A DNA stretch of 64,000 nucleotides from Flaviflexus huanghaiensis (GCF_014118685.1 NZ_JACFAK010000001.1:124001-188000), one strand, 5' to 3'; shown: positions 9,401 through 17,650, numbered from the stretch's first letter. Made by a program: numbers and translations. Notes: generated from the letters alone by a model not told the origin.

Positions 9401-12400
9401 CGAGTGCAGCGCCCGTCACGCCGGTGTGGTCTGCGCCGAGCGTTGCCGGCAACGTGAACGAGTAGTGGGCTTCACCGAACTCGCTACGGGCCGAGTCAAC
9501 CATCGTCGGCAGGGCCTCAATGGTGTCACCCTGAACGGCGGTGTTGCCGACACCGGCAGTACCGGCCAGCAGGTTGAACATCGACTCAGGCAGGCGCTCC
9601 GGGTCGACGACCGGCACCCCACCATCGCGCACCGACTCAGGAAGAAGGAGCGGGATGACGAGCTCGCGGACGGCATGGACGGAGGCGTCCGAGCCATCCC
9701 AGAACGTGTCGAGATTGACGGAGATCGTCGCCTTCTCGCCATCGATCTCGAGATCGTAGGCATTCTTATCGAGCGTGTGGGCGGGGTTGTCCATGAGGTG
9801 CCCGGTCCACGAGATAAACGGGACAGCCCGAATGTACTCGGCAGCATCTTTCGCGTTTGCGAGCTTCGAGTACGCGGTCAGCCGCTCAGCTTTCCCGTCG
9901 AGACGCGTGATCGTCGCGTCCTCAAAGCGATTGAGGATCTCGGCGATTGGTTCGTTGACGGTCGTGATGCCGGCGACGGAGACGGGGCCGGGGATGATCC
10001 GGACAGCGTTGGCGTCATATCGATCGTCCTGCGCCTGCCAGAGCGAGTCCTGGCCCCACCAGCGCAACAGATCATCGTCGATGGCGGGCACGAAGCCCAT
10101 CGGCTTCGGGTACTTGCGGCACAGCGCGATGAACCAGGCGGAATCGAACGGGGTGAGGGTGAGTTCCTCGGCGAGCGGATAGGCCTCGATGAGACGCTCT
10201 GCTGCGGGGCGGCCTTCCTCGACGTCCGCTTCGGCCGGGAACAGGGTCGTCACCGGGCCATGGTCGGCGGGTGACAGGCGCGCCTCGAAGCGCTGAAGCA
10301 GTTCGTGGTAGCGGGTGAGCCACGACGGGTCGACCCACGGGTGGGACAGCTCGGCGAAGCGCGTTGCGACCTCCGCGTACGTCATCTCACCGAGGTCACC
10401 GAAGTACGGCTTCGACGTCTTGTTGAGGGCCTCGATGATCTCGGCACGGCGCGAGCGGAGCAGCTCGGGCTTGCCCTCGACCTCGGCGACGAGACGGGCG
10501 CAGGCGGCCGCGTCGTTGTCGATCTCGTACATGTCGGCGCGCAGGTGCGACAGACCGGAGGTCATGCCGCCCTTCGACTGGCCCGCGCCGACCCAGCCGC
10601 CCTCGGACGCGGGAACACCCTGGGTCTTGACGAGGAGCTCCTTGACAGAGTCCTGAGTCTTCGCCTCCTTCGCTGTCATCGCCGCCGTGCCGATGAGGAC
10701 ACCATCGACGGGCATGAGCGGCAGGTCGTACGCGACCGCCCATTCGCCCGAGATGTAATCGGCAGCCCGCTCAGGGGTACCGATGCCACCTCCGACACAG
10801 AGGATGACGTTCTTCTGGCGACGGATTTCTGCATATGTCGATCGCAGCAGGTCGTCGAGGTTCTCCCACGAGTGGTGGCCGCCAGCGTGGCCGTCTTCGA
10901 CGTGGAGGATGATTGTCGTGTCGACGCTCTTCGCGATCTGGAGCGAGTGACGAATCTGGGCGACTGTCCCCGGCTTGAAGGCGATGTACCGGAAACCCTC
11001 GGACTGGAGAGTCTCAATAAGCTCGGGAGCCTCGTCGAGTTCGGGAATGCCGGCGGAGATGACGACGCCGTCAAGCGGTGCACCCGACTCGCGGGCCTTC
11101 GACACGACCCGCTGGCCGCCGAACTGAAGGTTCCACAGGTAGCGGTCCATGAACATGGCGTTGAACTGGGCCGTCCGGCCCTCGTTGAGCTGCTCCTGCA
11201 GGCCCGCAAGGTTATTGGCGAACACCTCGGCGGTGACCTGGCCACCGCCTCCCATCTCGACCCAGAAGCCGGCGTTCGCGGCTGCTGCGACGATTTCTGG
11301 ATCCACGGTCGTCGGCGTCATGCCGGCGAGAAGGACCGGGGAGTTGCCGGTGAGGCGGCTGAAGGCGGTCTCAACTGCGACACCGGTCGGTAGCTCAATG
11401 AGGCGGGGGGCGTGTGCCGACCAGTCGGCTGTACGCTCCGGCTCCGAACCCGGGGCGGCAAGCTCGTCGATGTCGGTCAGTGATCCGGCGGAGACAATGC
11501 CAGCGCCGGTGCCTTCGAGCACGTCGGTCGTGATCCGGCCAACCGTGGCACCGGGGCCGAGGTCAACGAACCAGGTCGCGCCGTGACGCTGTGCGTCGCG
11601 CACCTGCTTTGCCCAGTCAACCGGGTCAAGGAGAACAGCCCGAGCCAGCGGCTCGGCACCCTCGATGCCGCAGGCCTCCGCCCATGCGAGCACCTGCTCG
11701 TAGGCGGGGCGGAGGAGCTCGTGATGGAAGGGGGCTTCGACCTGGAGGTACTCAAGGACGGGGGTGAGCGGCATGCCACCGCGAGTCTTTGCAGCAAGCT
11801 CAGCCCGATCGGCCTTCTCTGCTGCTGCGGCGGCGATTTCGACGCGCTCGAGCGCCGCCGGATGACCGGAGACGATGAAGCGGCGGCGGGAGTTGACGAT
11901 CGACAGCGTCGCATCCGTGCCCTCGATCATGTTGTCAAGGTCGGACCGTGACACGTCGCGGACCGACAGCATTGGGCTGCGGGTCGCATGCCCCATGCCG
12001 ACCGCACGGCATGTGCGGGACGCAGCGGCGCCGATGAGGCGGGCGATCGCAAAGGTGCGAGACAGCTCTGCCGCATCCTTCGTTGCCCACGCCTTCGCAA
12101 GCTCCGCGCCGAGGATCCCCTGCGAGTGGCCGAGGATATCGACCGGGCGGGATATTCCGATATCAAGACCCGCAGATGACAGGGCGTGCAGGAGCGCATA
12201 CTGGGCGGCGGTGATCCCCGGAACCGACACGGCGGGGTCATTGGAGGAATTGAGGTTCTCAAAGGTGAGAGCGCCAGCACCGGCAGCGGCCAGGGGGGCC
12301 GCGATCGGGGCAAGAAGTCGGTCCGAGTCATCGATCAGGCTGCGAATCGAGTGGGCGAGGTTGGAGTCCTCGCCGATCTCGGCGAGGGTCTCACGCCACG

Positions 12401-12569
12401 GGGTCGCCTGCCCCGCAAACAGCAGAACGTAGGGTTCGCCTGAGGCGAGTCGTGAGATGAAACTGGAAGTCATGGGATGGACGGGTGTGCCCAGCACGAA
12501 GTTCCGGGATGATGACTCGCTACTGTCGATGGATGTCGTCAGGGATGGATGTGAAGTCTTCGTCGTCAT
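3459..12569 (-). CDS. fas: Type I fatty-acid synthase, multifunctional
   Basis: This 3036-aa polypeptide carries the complete de novo fatty-acid cycle, close in size to mycobacterial FAS I (about 3070). Domain order follows the bacterial FAS I plan. Acetyltransferase: GHSQG with nucleophile S149. FMN enoyl reductase: about 400-700, with HVEDGHAGGHHSWE and CVGGGIGTPE. MaoC-like dehydratase: FNPIHTSHRAARVAG and HGMW near 1205-1230. Malonyl/palmitoyl transferase: GHSLGEY with S1418. An Ala/Pro linker follows at about 1715-1755. Acyl carrier: phosphopantetheine serine in NGVSSRLNQ near 1791. Ketoreductase: VVTGMAPNSIAGG near 2093. Ketosynthase: Cys about 2688 in GACATAAVS, plus KHDTSTNANDP and KTLTGHAKGG with the catalytic His residues. 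The phosphopantetheine transferase is separate (acpS). The start has an AAGAAGG ribosome site and lies 18 bases behind accD. Nothing looks broken. Confidence 0.97.
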   Translation of the reverse strand: MTTKTSHPSLTTSIDSSESSSRNFVLGTPVHPMTSSFISRLASGEPYVLLFAGQATPWRETLAEIGEDSNLAHSIRSLIDDSDRLLAPIAAPLAAAGAGALTFENLNSSNDPAVSVPGITAAQYALLHALSSAGLDIGISRPVDILGHSQGILGAELAKAWATKDAAELSRTFAIARLIGAAASRTCRAVGMGHATRSPMLSVRDVSRSDLDNMIEGTDATLSIVNSRRRFIVSGHPAALERVEIAAAAAEKADRAELAAKTRGGMPLTPVLEYLQVEAPFHHELLRPAYEQVLAWAEACGIEGAEPLARAVLLDPVDWAKQVRDAQRHGATWFVDLGPGATVGRITTDVLEGTGAGIVSAGSLTDIDELAAPGSEPERTADWSAHAPRLIELPTGVAVETAFSRLTGNSPVLLAGMTPTTVDPEIVAAAANAGFWVEMGGGGQVTAEVFANNLAGLQEQLNEGRTAQFNAMFMDRYLWNLQFGGQRVVSKARESGAPLDGVVISAGIPELDEAPELIETLQSEGFRYIAFKPGTVAQIRHSLQIAKSVDTTIILHVEDGHAGGHHSWENLDDLLRSTYAEIRRQKNVILCVGGGIGTPERAADYISGEWAVAYDLPLMPVDGVLIGTAAMTAKEAKTQDSVKELLVKTQGVPASEGGWVGAGQSKGGMTSGLSHLRADMYEIDNDAAACARLVAEVEGKPELLRSRRAEIIEALNKTSKPYFGDLGEMTYAEVATRFAELSHPWVDPSWLTRYHELLQRFEARLSPADHGPVTTLFPAEADVEEGRPAAERLIEAYPLAEELTLTPFDSAWFIALCRKYPKPMGFVPAIDDDLLRWWGQDSLWQAQDDRYDANAVRIIPGPVSVAGITTVNEPIAEILNRFEDATITRLDGKAERLTAYSKLANAKDAAEYIRAVPFISWTGHLMDNPAHTLDKNAYDLEIDGEKATISVNLDTFWDGSDASVHAVRELVIPLLLPESVRDGGVPVVDPERLPESMFNLLAGTAGVGNTAVQGDTIEALPTMVDSARSEFGEAHYSFTLPATLGADHTGVTGAALDLETATMVPDALLGTCWPAIYAALGSALVDNYPVIEGLLNAVHLDHTIRFDRPVTELPLGKIDVISWAESIEESSSGRIVEVDLDLFIDGELIGHMEERFAIRGRAYGSQPPVDPPFAGGTAAEMVDTPRSTLLKTKVTAPSDMTPFAWVSGDFNPIHTSHRAARVAGLEAPLVHGMWLSATAQHAASAADGKGRALKLTGWTYRMFGLVDLHDEVDITVERIGRLKGGGLVLEVACRVGSELVSMGTATTAAPSTAYVYPGQGIQSKGMGLSERASSKAVADVWERADIHTRKVLGFSILALVRDNPTELTAKNMTYRHPEGVLNLTQFTQVALATLAFAQTARLREAGAVVDGAYFAGHSLGEYNALSAYAGTIDLETVLELVFHRGATMHNLVPRDERGRSNYQMGALRPNQFGVGHDDVNDYVAGVAQASGEFLEIVNYNLAGQQYAIAGTIKGLAALAADAGERARKAGGKGPFMLVPGVDVPFHSAVLHDGVPEFRARLTELLPHEIDYRRLEDKYIPNLVAVPFALTEDFVREILSVVPSTELERVLANWDEEMTDKSALARTILIELLCWQFASPVRWIETQELLFSTSKLDVDEIVEIGLGAAPTLANLAAKTLALPEFTDASVTVLNVQRDEKTVYHEDVSTIADDEESEPAEAPEAPAAPQAQPAAAPAAPVAPAAPAGSVERPADLPYRASDAIKTLLAFANKVRPEQIGAADTTGTLTNGVSSRLNQLLMDFSAELGLASVEGAAEADVVTLSATVDRAAHNYKPFGPVLGEAIKDRIRKLFGAAGQKQSAIADRVTGVWQLGEGWAAHTTAAILLGTRAGASARGGDLATLPAEAASTADVNAIIDAAVAEVGAAHGIPVAIPSAGGGGGGATVDSAALDDFAESITGDRGVLAETARHLLGVLGLGETAPASFDHSEQDELQALVEAVEAELGSGWVKLVTPSFDARKAVLLDDRWASAREDLARLWAGQELAETVSFTGAGQAVADQASWWASKATGALKERYEHIAKDALDENPGEYSGQVAVVTGMAPNSIAGGVVAGLLAGGATVVATASRVDSARLSYAKTLYRENASADAALWLVPANLSSYRDVDALIEWIGAEQSETVGSDVKVTKPALIPDLFFPFAAPPVSGTAEDAGPATETQARLLLWSVERSMTGLARIGADTHVDHRLHVVLPGSPNRGTFGGDGAYGEVKAAFDAIANKWEVEPWAERVTIAHPRIGWVSGTGLMGGNDPLVTAAQKAGIRVWTPSEISSELLALCSEEAKKKALSGPIDADLTGGMGKISIAALRDEANVLADTTIKTAAPTLQALPSPVRTAQPTAEWGEVTTSLDDMVVIVGIGEVSPWGSGRTRFEAEYGIQSDGSVELTAAGVLELAWMTGLLRWRDTPVAGWYDADDKIVDEADIFDRYRDEVVARSGVRTFVDSIAIDDLTSPEGVEMFLDKDVTFAVDSEEAAKSYVEADPAFTVAHEVDGEWQVTRKQGASSRVPRRAAMARKVGGQFPTDFDPTRWGIPASMVESIDRIAVWNLVSAVDAYLSSGFTPAEILQAVHPTDVAMTQGTGFGGMTSMRKLFLDRFLAEDIPSDILQETLPNVVAAHTMQSYIGGYGSMIHPIGACATAAVSIEEGVDKIACNKADFVVAGAIDDISVESIEGFASMNATADSDAMAAKGINERFYSRANDRRRAGFVEAQGGGTVLLARGSVAAQMGLPVHGVVAFAQSYADGAHTSIPAPGLGALAAGRGGKSARLVRNLADLGVAVDDISVISKHDTSTNANDPNESDLHTRLAEAMGRGVGNPMFVVSQKTLTGHAKGGAAVFQTAGLADIFRTGRIPANRSLDSVDPALAGSSRLVWLREPLKAPTTIKAGLLTSLGFGHVSALVALVHPAAFEQAVRQELGEAAAEAWLASATARLRAGVRRREAGMLGHGPLYTPIEDRRFKGEPKEIEAAMLLNPKARLAQSGFFE

Positions 12570-12587
12570 GTGTCCTTCTTCTTCTTC

Positions 12588-14192
12588 TTAGAGCGGGCCG
12601 TTGGAGTGGCGCTTGGGTCCGGGGTACGAACGATCCTTCGTCCGCAATATTTCGAGAGATTCCGCGATGGTCTGGCGGGTGAGAGCGGGATCGATGATCC
12701 CGTCCAGCTCACCGGTCTCGACCGAGAGGCTGGGGTTGATGTGGTTCGCCTGATATTCGGCGGCAAGCTGCGCGCGTGCCTCTGCCATGTCCTTCTCGTT
12801 CGGACCGGCGGCGGCAATGTCGCGGCGCTTGAGGATGTTGACGGCACCTTCGGCGCCCATGACCGCGATTTCGGCATCCGGCCAGGCGAACGTGAAGTCA
12901 GCACCGATGGACTTCGAGCCCATGACGATGTAGGCGCCGCCGTAGGCCTTGCGCAGAACGACGGTGACCATGGGACTGGTTGCGTTCGCGTAGGCGAAGA
13001 TGAGCTTCGCGCCGCGGCGGATGATGCCGGCCTGCTCCTGCTCGGTACCGGGACGATAGCCCGGCACGTCAACGAGCGTGACGATCGGCAGTCCGTACGC
13101 GTCGCAGCAGCGGACGAACCGGGCTGCCTTCTCGGACGCATCGACATCAAGAGTGCCGGCGTTGACGTTGGGCTGGTCCGCGACAATACCGACGGCGATG
13201 CCGTTGATGCAGGCGAAGCCGATGACGATAGATCCAGCAAAGCCCTGCGAGACTTCGAGGAACTCCCCGTAGTCGACGAGATGCTCGATAACCTCGACGA
13301 TGTCGTACGGCTGGCGGGACTCTTCGGGCACGAGGGCCTTGACCTCGGCCGCGGCCCTCTCGTCTTCAACCGACGGGGTGTAGTCATAGTGCGGGGCTGG
13401 CTCACCAGCATGTGACGGGAGGTACGACAGGAGCGAACGGACGTAGTCAATCGCGTCCGTCTCATCGTCGGCCAGGTAGTGCGCGACGCCAGACTGGGCG
13501 TTGTGGAGCTCGCCGCCGCCCAGTTCCGCCATCGATACGTTCTCGCCGGTGACAGCCTTGACGACCTCGGGGCCCGTGACGAACATGTGCGAGTTCTCTT
13601 TTGTCATGATGATGAAATCGGTCAGGGCCGGTGCATAGACCGCCCCGCCCGCGCACGGACCGAGGATGATGGAGATCTGGGGGATGAGGCCGGACGCCTC
13701 GCACGTCTTCTTAAAGATCCGCCCGTACTGGCTCAGCGCAACAACGCCCTCCTGGATGCGAGCGCCGCCGGAATCGAGCATGGAGATGACGGGGATCTTC
13801 ATCGTGAGTGCCTTGTCCATGAGCGCGAGGATCTTTTGACCCTCCGCACGCCCAAGCGTGCCGCCACGAATCGAGAAGTCCTGGGCATACACGGCAACTG
13901 GGCGTCCGGCGATCTCACCGAAGCCGGTGACGACCGCCGCACCGAGAAACCCGTCCGTCGGGTTTCCGCCAGCGAACTGGCCGATCTCAACAAACGAGTC
14001 GGGGTCGAGAAGCTGACTGATGCGCTCGCGGGCAGTGTTCTTTCCCTTGGCGTGCTGGTAGGCGGTCGCCTTCTCCTCGGCGGCCTGCGCGAGGTTCGAA
14101 TAGTCGACGCGGGCGACCTTGATCGTCGGGGCGTGATGTTTGCGGGTCGGCATGACCCGCGAGACGATCCCTCTGAGGGTCGAGATGCTCAC
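12588..14192 (-). CDS. accD: Acyl-CoA carboxylase carboxyltransferase (beta) subunit
   Basis: This 534-aa carboxyltransferase moves CO2 from carboxybiotin on the partner subunit to acetyl-CoA or propionyl-CoA, here most likely to make malonyl-CoA for fas. Crotonase-fold signatures of the biotin-dependent carboxyltransferase family are visible. The N-terminal half has the GGARIQEG oxyanion-hole motif and the GPCAGGAVYAPALTDF loop. The C-terminal half has NAGTLDVDASEKAARFVR, VDVPGYRPGTEQE and RKAYGGAYIVMGS. It lacks the N-terminal zinc finger of E. coli-type AccD, as expected for the actinobacterial AccD/PccB type. Its ATG overlaps the accBC stop by four bases (ATGA), and fas starts 18 bases downstream. 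Substrate choice between acetyl- and propionyl-CoA cannot be read from the sequence. Confidence 0.93.
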   Translation of the reverse strand: MSISTLRGIVSRVMPTRKHHAPTIKVARVDYSNLAQAAEEKATAYQHAKGKNTARERISQLLDPDSFVEIGQFAGGNPTDGFLGAAVVTGFGEIAGRPVAVYAQDFSIRGGTLGRAEGQKILALMDKALTMKIPVISMLDSGGARIQEGVVALSQYGRIFKKTCEASGLIPQISIILGPCAGGAVYAPALTDFIIMTKENSHMFVTGPEVVKAVTGENVSMAELGGGELHNAQSGVAHYLADDETDAIDYVRSLLSYLPSHAGEPAPHYDYTPSVEDERAAAEVKALVPEESRQPYDIVEVIEHLVDYGEFLEVSQGFAGSIVIGFACINGIAVGIVADQPNVNAGTLDVDASEKAARFVRCCDAYGLPIVTLVDVPGYRPGTEQEQAGIIRRGAKLIFAYANATSPMVTVVLRKAYGGAYIVMGSKSIGADFTFAWPDAEIAVMGAEGAVNILKRRDIAAAGPNEKDMAEARAQLAAEYQANHINPSLSVETGELDGIIDPALTRQTIAESLEILRTKDRSYPGPKRHSNGPL

Positions 14193-15961
14193 CTGTCCTC
14201 CTCCAGTCTGATGAGTGGCGTGTGTGCGGGAACGTTCTGGGCGGGTGTCACGAAGATCTCGGCCACCGTCCCGTCACCGGGAGCATGGACATACTTCTCC
14301 ATTTTCATTGACTCAAGGACGAGCAGAACGTCGCCCTTCTTCACCTCTTGGCCGACCTCGACCGAGATGCGGACGACGATGGCTTGAATGGGGGCGGACA
14401 TGACGCCGTCGGCAACGACCGAGACCGCGCCGCTCGCTGCCGAGCCGTTTCTGCCAGAAGTTCGACGCGGTTGCTGGGGGCGAGCAACGCCCGCAGGGGC
14501 ACCGGCGAATGCGAAGAAGTCAGCGGGCAGGCTGATCTCTCGCCTGCGCCCATCGATCTCGGCGATGAAGCAACGCCTGCCCGACATGTCGTCAGCAGGG
14601 GCCGCGCCCGTGAACGGCTGAGGCAGGTCCGCATTCGGCAGGTACTCCGTCTCCATCCACCTCGTACCCACCGAGAAATCCTCGGCGAACGCAGGGTGTT
14701 GGAGAATGCTTGCCAACAGGTCCTTCGGCGTCGCGATTCCCGAGATTGTCAGCTCCTTGAGCGCACGCAAGGACCGCCTGATCGCCGTCTCACGGTCCCC
14801 AGCGGTGATGATGAGCTTCGCAATCATCGAATCGAAGTCGGGTGAGACGACGTCACCGACGCGCACACCCGTCTCGACACGGATACCGTGGCCGCTCGGC
14901 CACGCAAGCTCGTTGATCGTGCCCGCGGTCGGAATGAGGTCGGCACCCGGGTCCTCGGAGGTGATGCGGAGCTCGATCGAATGGCCGCGCACCGCCGGCA
15001 CAGCGGAGATTGGCTCGCCTGAAGCAATGCGGATCTGCTCGGCGACGAGGTCGAGGCCGGTTACCTCTTCGGAGACCGTGTGCTCGACCTGGAGGCGCGG
15101 GTTGACCTCGAGGAAGTAAACCGAGCCGTCGGAGTCGAGGAGGAACTCGCATGTTCCGAGGCCGACGTAGTCTGTCTGGCGGAACAGGGCCTCAGACCAC
15201 GTCGTCACCGTCTCCTCCACACCGTCTGGGAGGAAGGGGGCGGGAGCCTCCTCGATGAGCTTCTGGTTACGGCGCTGCACGGAGCAGTCGCGGGTCGTGA
15301 CGACGGCGAAACCGCCGCGGCTATCGGCCATGCACTGGGTCTCGATATGCCGGGCAGATTCGATGAACTTCTCAAGGAAGTAGGCGCCGAGGTCGCCTCC
15401 CGTCCCCGCATGCCTCGCTTCGAACTCATCGATGTCGCCTTCGGTGCGGAGGATCGTGATGCCACGTCCGCCGCCGCCGTCACTTCGCTTCGCCACGATT
15501 GGGAATCCGTGGTCAACGGCGAAGCGGCGAATCTCCGCTATCGATTCGACCGGGTCGTTCGTGCCGGGAACCGGGGCAACCCCGGCTGCAACCGCGGTGC
15601 GGCGGGCACCAATTTTGTCACCCAGCTGGGTGATCGTTGCACCTTTAGGACCGATCCACGCGATTCCCGCGTCAGCCACGGCCTCAGCGAATGCCGGCAC
15701 CTCGGAAAGGAAGCCATATCCGGGGTGAATGGCATCGGCCCCGACGCTCTTCGCGATCTCGATGATCCTGTCCCCGTTGAGATACGTGTCGGCAAGAGTC
15801 GAACCGCCGAGGGCGTAAGCCTGATCAGCAAGCTCGACGGCAGGTGAGCTCAGGTCCTGATCCGCGTAGACAGCAACTGCCGTCAGTCCCATGTCATGAA
15901 TCGTTCGAATAATCCGGGCCGCTATTTCGCCGCGATTAGCGACAAGAATGGTCGATAGCAT
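14189..15961 (-). CDS. accBC: Acyl-CoA carboxylase biotin carboxylase plus biotin carrier protein
   Basis: This 590-aa alpha subunit uses ATP and bicarbonate to carboxylate its own biotin. The N-terminal biotin carboxylase domain (about 1-450) starts with ILVANRGEIAARIIR and contains HPGYGFLSE, the glycine-rich ATP loop SDGGGGRGI and the catalytic stretch EVNPRLQVEHTVSEEVTG. An Ala/Arg-rich linker near 490-515 leads to the C-terminal biotinyl domain, where the biotin acceptor is K553 in LESMKMEK. Size matches the fused BC-BCCP subunits of corynebacteria and mycobacteria. The ATG has an AAGGAAACCA ribosome site inside the end of birA, 11 bases downstream of the birA stop. birA immediately upstream would supply the ligase that biotinylates K553. 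Confidence 0.95.
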   Translation of the reverse strand: MLSTILVANRGEIAARIIRTIHDMGLTAVAVYADQDLSSPAVELADQAYALGGSTLADTYLNGDRIIEIAKSVGADAIHPGYGFLSEVPAFAEAVADAGIAWIGPKGATITQLGDKIGARRTAVAAGVAPVPGTNDPVESIAEIRRFAVDHGFPIVAKRSDGGGGRGITILRTEGDIDEFEARHAGTGGDLGAYFLEKFIESARHIETQCMADSRGGFAVVTTRDCSVQRRNQKLIEEAPAPFLPDGVEETVTTWSEALFRQTDYVGLGTCEFLLDSDGSVYFLEVNPRLQVEHTVSEEVTGLDLVAEQIRIASGEPISAVPAVRGHSIELRITSEDPGADLIPTAGTINELAWPSGHGIRVETGVRVGDVVSPDFDSMIAKLIITAGDRETAIRRSLRALKELTISGIATPKDLLASILQHPAFAEDFSVGTRWMETEYLPNADLPQPFTGAAPADDMSGRRCFIAEIDGRRREISLPADFFAFAGAPAGVARPQQPRRTSGRNGSAASGAVSVVADGVMSAPIQAIVVRISVEVGQEVKKGDVLLVLESMKMEKYVHAPGDGTVAEIFVTPAQNVPAHTPLIRLEEDR

Positions 15962-15972
15962 TGGTTTCCTTC

Positions 15973-16698
15973 TCAGATGAGGTCAGCGTCGGCGCCGCTG
16001 ACTCGCACGCGGTCAGTGCCTGTGTCGACGATGAGGGCGCCGTCGATGTCGATCTGTCGTGCGATGCCCTCGATGGTGGAGCCGCCCGCGGTGGTCACCC
16101 GGACCTCACGCCCGGGAGTCGTGCAGTGCTCAGTGAGTTCTGCGTGAAGCTCGTCAATCCTGTTGTCAACGACTGCGTCGACCCGCGCATCGACCTCGAC
16201 CCTGAACCGGTCGAGGATCTCTGCGACGGTCTCTGCGTCGGCGGCGAAGCCCGCGTCCGATAGCGAGATCGAGCCGGGGACCGGGGCACCCGATGTATTG
16301 ATCCCGCAGCCGAGAACCACGGGCAGATCGCCGCCCGTCGGATCGAGCAGTTCACCGAGGATTCCGCCGAGCTTGTGTCCGTCGAGCATGATGTCGTTCG
16401 GCCATTTGAGGTTGACGCGACCGCCCGCGACGGGCTGGAGCGCGGAGACCATGGCGAGCCCTGTGCCGAGTGTCAACCAGCCGACGTGACCGCGCAGATT
16501 CGCGCTGTCGGGTAGGACTCGGAGGATAGAAACGAGGAGGGCCTCGCCGGGAGATTCGATGAATGAGCGACCGAGTCGGCCGCGGCCAGAGGTCTGATGA
16601 TGAGCACGAAGCGCGTCACCATCTGCGGCTTCACCCGCTTCCCACCGACGCGCCAGTTCGGCATTCGTCGAATCGATCGTCTCCACGGTCCGTAGCAT
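15973..16698 (-). CDS. birA: Biotin-[acetyl-CoA-carboxylase] ligase
   Basis: This protein activates biotin to biotinyl-AMP and attaches it to the carrier lysine of AccBC. I chose the ATG at 16698, giving 241 aa, because AAGGAG lies four bases upstream; a TTG at 16728 would add ten residues without a ribosome site. Motifs are STNAEL near the N-terminus, the biotin-binding loop QTSGRGRLGRSF (residues 35-46), KWPNDIML near 95 and LGCGINT. There is no N-terminal helix-turn-helix, so this is a group I ligase that should not act as a repressor. It is the first gene of the birA-accBC-accD-fas-acpS cluster. The gap upstream contains operator-like palindromes, and a TetR gene follows them. Confidence 0.93.
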   Translation of the reverse strand: MLRTVETIDSTNAELARRWEAGEAADGDALRAHHQTSGRGRLGRSFIESPGEALLVSILRVLPDSANLRGHVGWLTLGTGLAMVSALQPVAGGRVNLKWPNDIMLDGHKLGGILGELLDPTGGDLPVVLGCGINTSGAPVPGSISLSDAGFAADAETVAEILDRFRVEVDARVDAVVDNRIDELHAELTEHCTTPGREVRVTTAGGSTIEGIARQIDIDGALIVDTGTDRVRVSGADADLI

Positions 16699-17041
16699 CC
16701 AACTCCTTGAACAGTCGTTCGCACCCAAAATGGAGTGCGCTCTGTTTTGGAAGTTTAGCTAACTTGACTCTTGGAGCCTACCTAATCGTAAGTTACCGAG
16801 CGGTAATGTGGTTGAGGTCTCAGGTGGCGATGCGGGGCTGTCCTAGGGAGGAAACGCCGGTATTCCAACGTTTCTCCGGCGTCCTTACCAGCCCAATCTG
16901 CTGGTTTTTGGTCCAAGATCCGGCCTGTTACATCGGACACGCCGCAGCACATTTCAGCACAGTCCACGCGTGCGGGCGCCTCCCAGCCACCGCGGAGTCG
17001 AGCCCCTCACGCCCACGCAGGGCTCATCTAAGGGCCTTGGG
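16699..17041. other. Intergenic region between tetR and birA with palindromes
   Basis: About 340 bases without a gene. It is locally AT-richer around 16740-16810 and contains two palindromes, TTAGCTAA (16755-16762) and TTACCG-AG-CGGTAA (16793-16806). This is the natural place for the promoter of the lipid cluster, although I could not settle -35 and -10 boxes. Confidence 0.6.
16793..16806. promoter_or_regulatory. Candidate TetR operator upstream of birA-acc-fas
   Basis: A perfect inverted repeat, TTACCG-AG-CGGTAA, lies about 95 bases upstream of the birA start and about 235 bases downstream of the tetR stop codon. Two-fold symmetric sites of this size are typical of TetR-family operators. 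In Corynebacterium a TetR-type protein (FasR) controls fas and acc genes, so the adjacent TetR is a natural candidate. The pairing is inferred from position. Confidence 0.45.
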
Positions 17042-17617
17042 TCAGGTCCCGCTGTGCTCATCCAGACCGAGGAGGAAATCGACCCGCTGCTCGATGTTCG
17101 CTCGCAGGTCCTCCGGCCTGAGAGTTCCGACCGCAACCCGCACAATCGCCATATACAGCGTTGCGTAGAGGGCATGGGCAAGATCTCTGTCGCCGTCGAG
17201 GATCGTTTTGAGCTCCCGCTCGAGATCGATGACAAGGTTGAGGGCACGGTCACGGTTCGGGCCTGAGCCTGCGCCAAAGAGGACTTCCCGTTGGAACGCG
17301 GCGACGTTCCCGGGCTGCTGCTCTGTTGCTGTGATCATCGGATCGGCAAGGGCGCGGATCCGTTCCCGCCGGGAAGCCGAGGGCGGGAGCGCGCGTGTCT
17401 GCTCGATGCATTGCTCGAGCACGGTCGAATACGTGTAGATGAACAGTTCGGCCTTGGAGATGGCATAGCGGAAGAACGTGCCTGTTGTGAGCCCTGCTTC
17501 CGCGGCGAGCTGCGCGGTCGTGACAGAGTCGAAGGGGGCGTTGGAGAACACCTCTCGTGCGGCGTGGAGGACCCGCTCGGTCTTGTCCCGCCGTTTAGCT
17601 TCCCGTTTTCCCGTCAT
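17042..17617 (-). CDS. TetR/AcrR family transcriptional regulator
   Basis: A 191-aa one-component regulator. The N-terminal TetR DNA-binding domain (about residues 10-58) shows the typical layout RVLHAAREVF...VTTAQLAAEAGLTTGTFFRYAISKAELF. The C-terminal two thirds are helical and poorly conserved, as expected for ligand binding and dimerisation. It sits directly upstream of, and in the same direction as, birA-accBC-accD-fas-acpS, with an operator-like palindrome in the gap. A role in controlling fatty-acid synthesis, as for corynebacterial FasR, is therefore plausible but unproven. Repression of its own promoter is also possible. No Shine-Dalgarno is evident before its ATG; CAGAAT lies six bases upstream, so a leaderless start is conceivable. 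Confidence 0.85.
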   Translation of the reverse strand: MTGKREAKRRDKTERVLHAAREVFSNAPFDSVTTAQLAAEAGLTTGTFFRYAISKAELFIYTYSTVLEQCIEQTRALPPSASRRERIRALADPMITATEQQPGNVAAFQREVLFGAGSGPNRDRALNLVIDLERELKTILDGDRDLAHALYATLYMAIVRVAVGTLRPEDLRANIEQRVDFLLGLDEHSGT

Positions 17618-17650
17618 GAGCTGATTCTGTCAGGTCTTTGAGGTAGGAGC

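Noticed and set aside
9264-11393. Two plus-strand frames of more than 330 codons inside fas
   Set aside because: They are mirror frames of a fully conserved FAS I; their translations are low-complexity and Arg/Gly/Val-rich.
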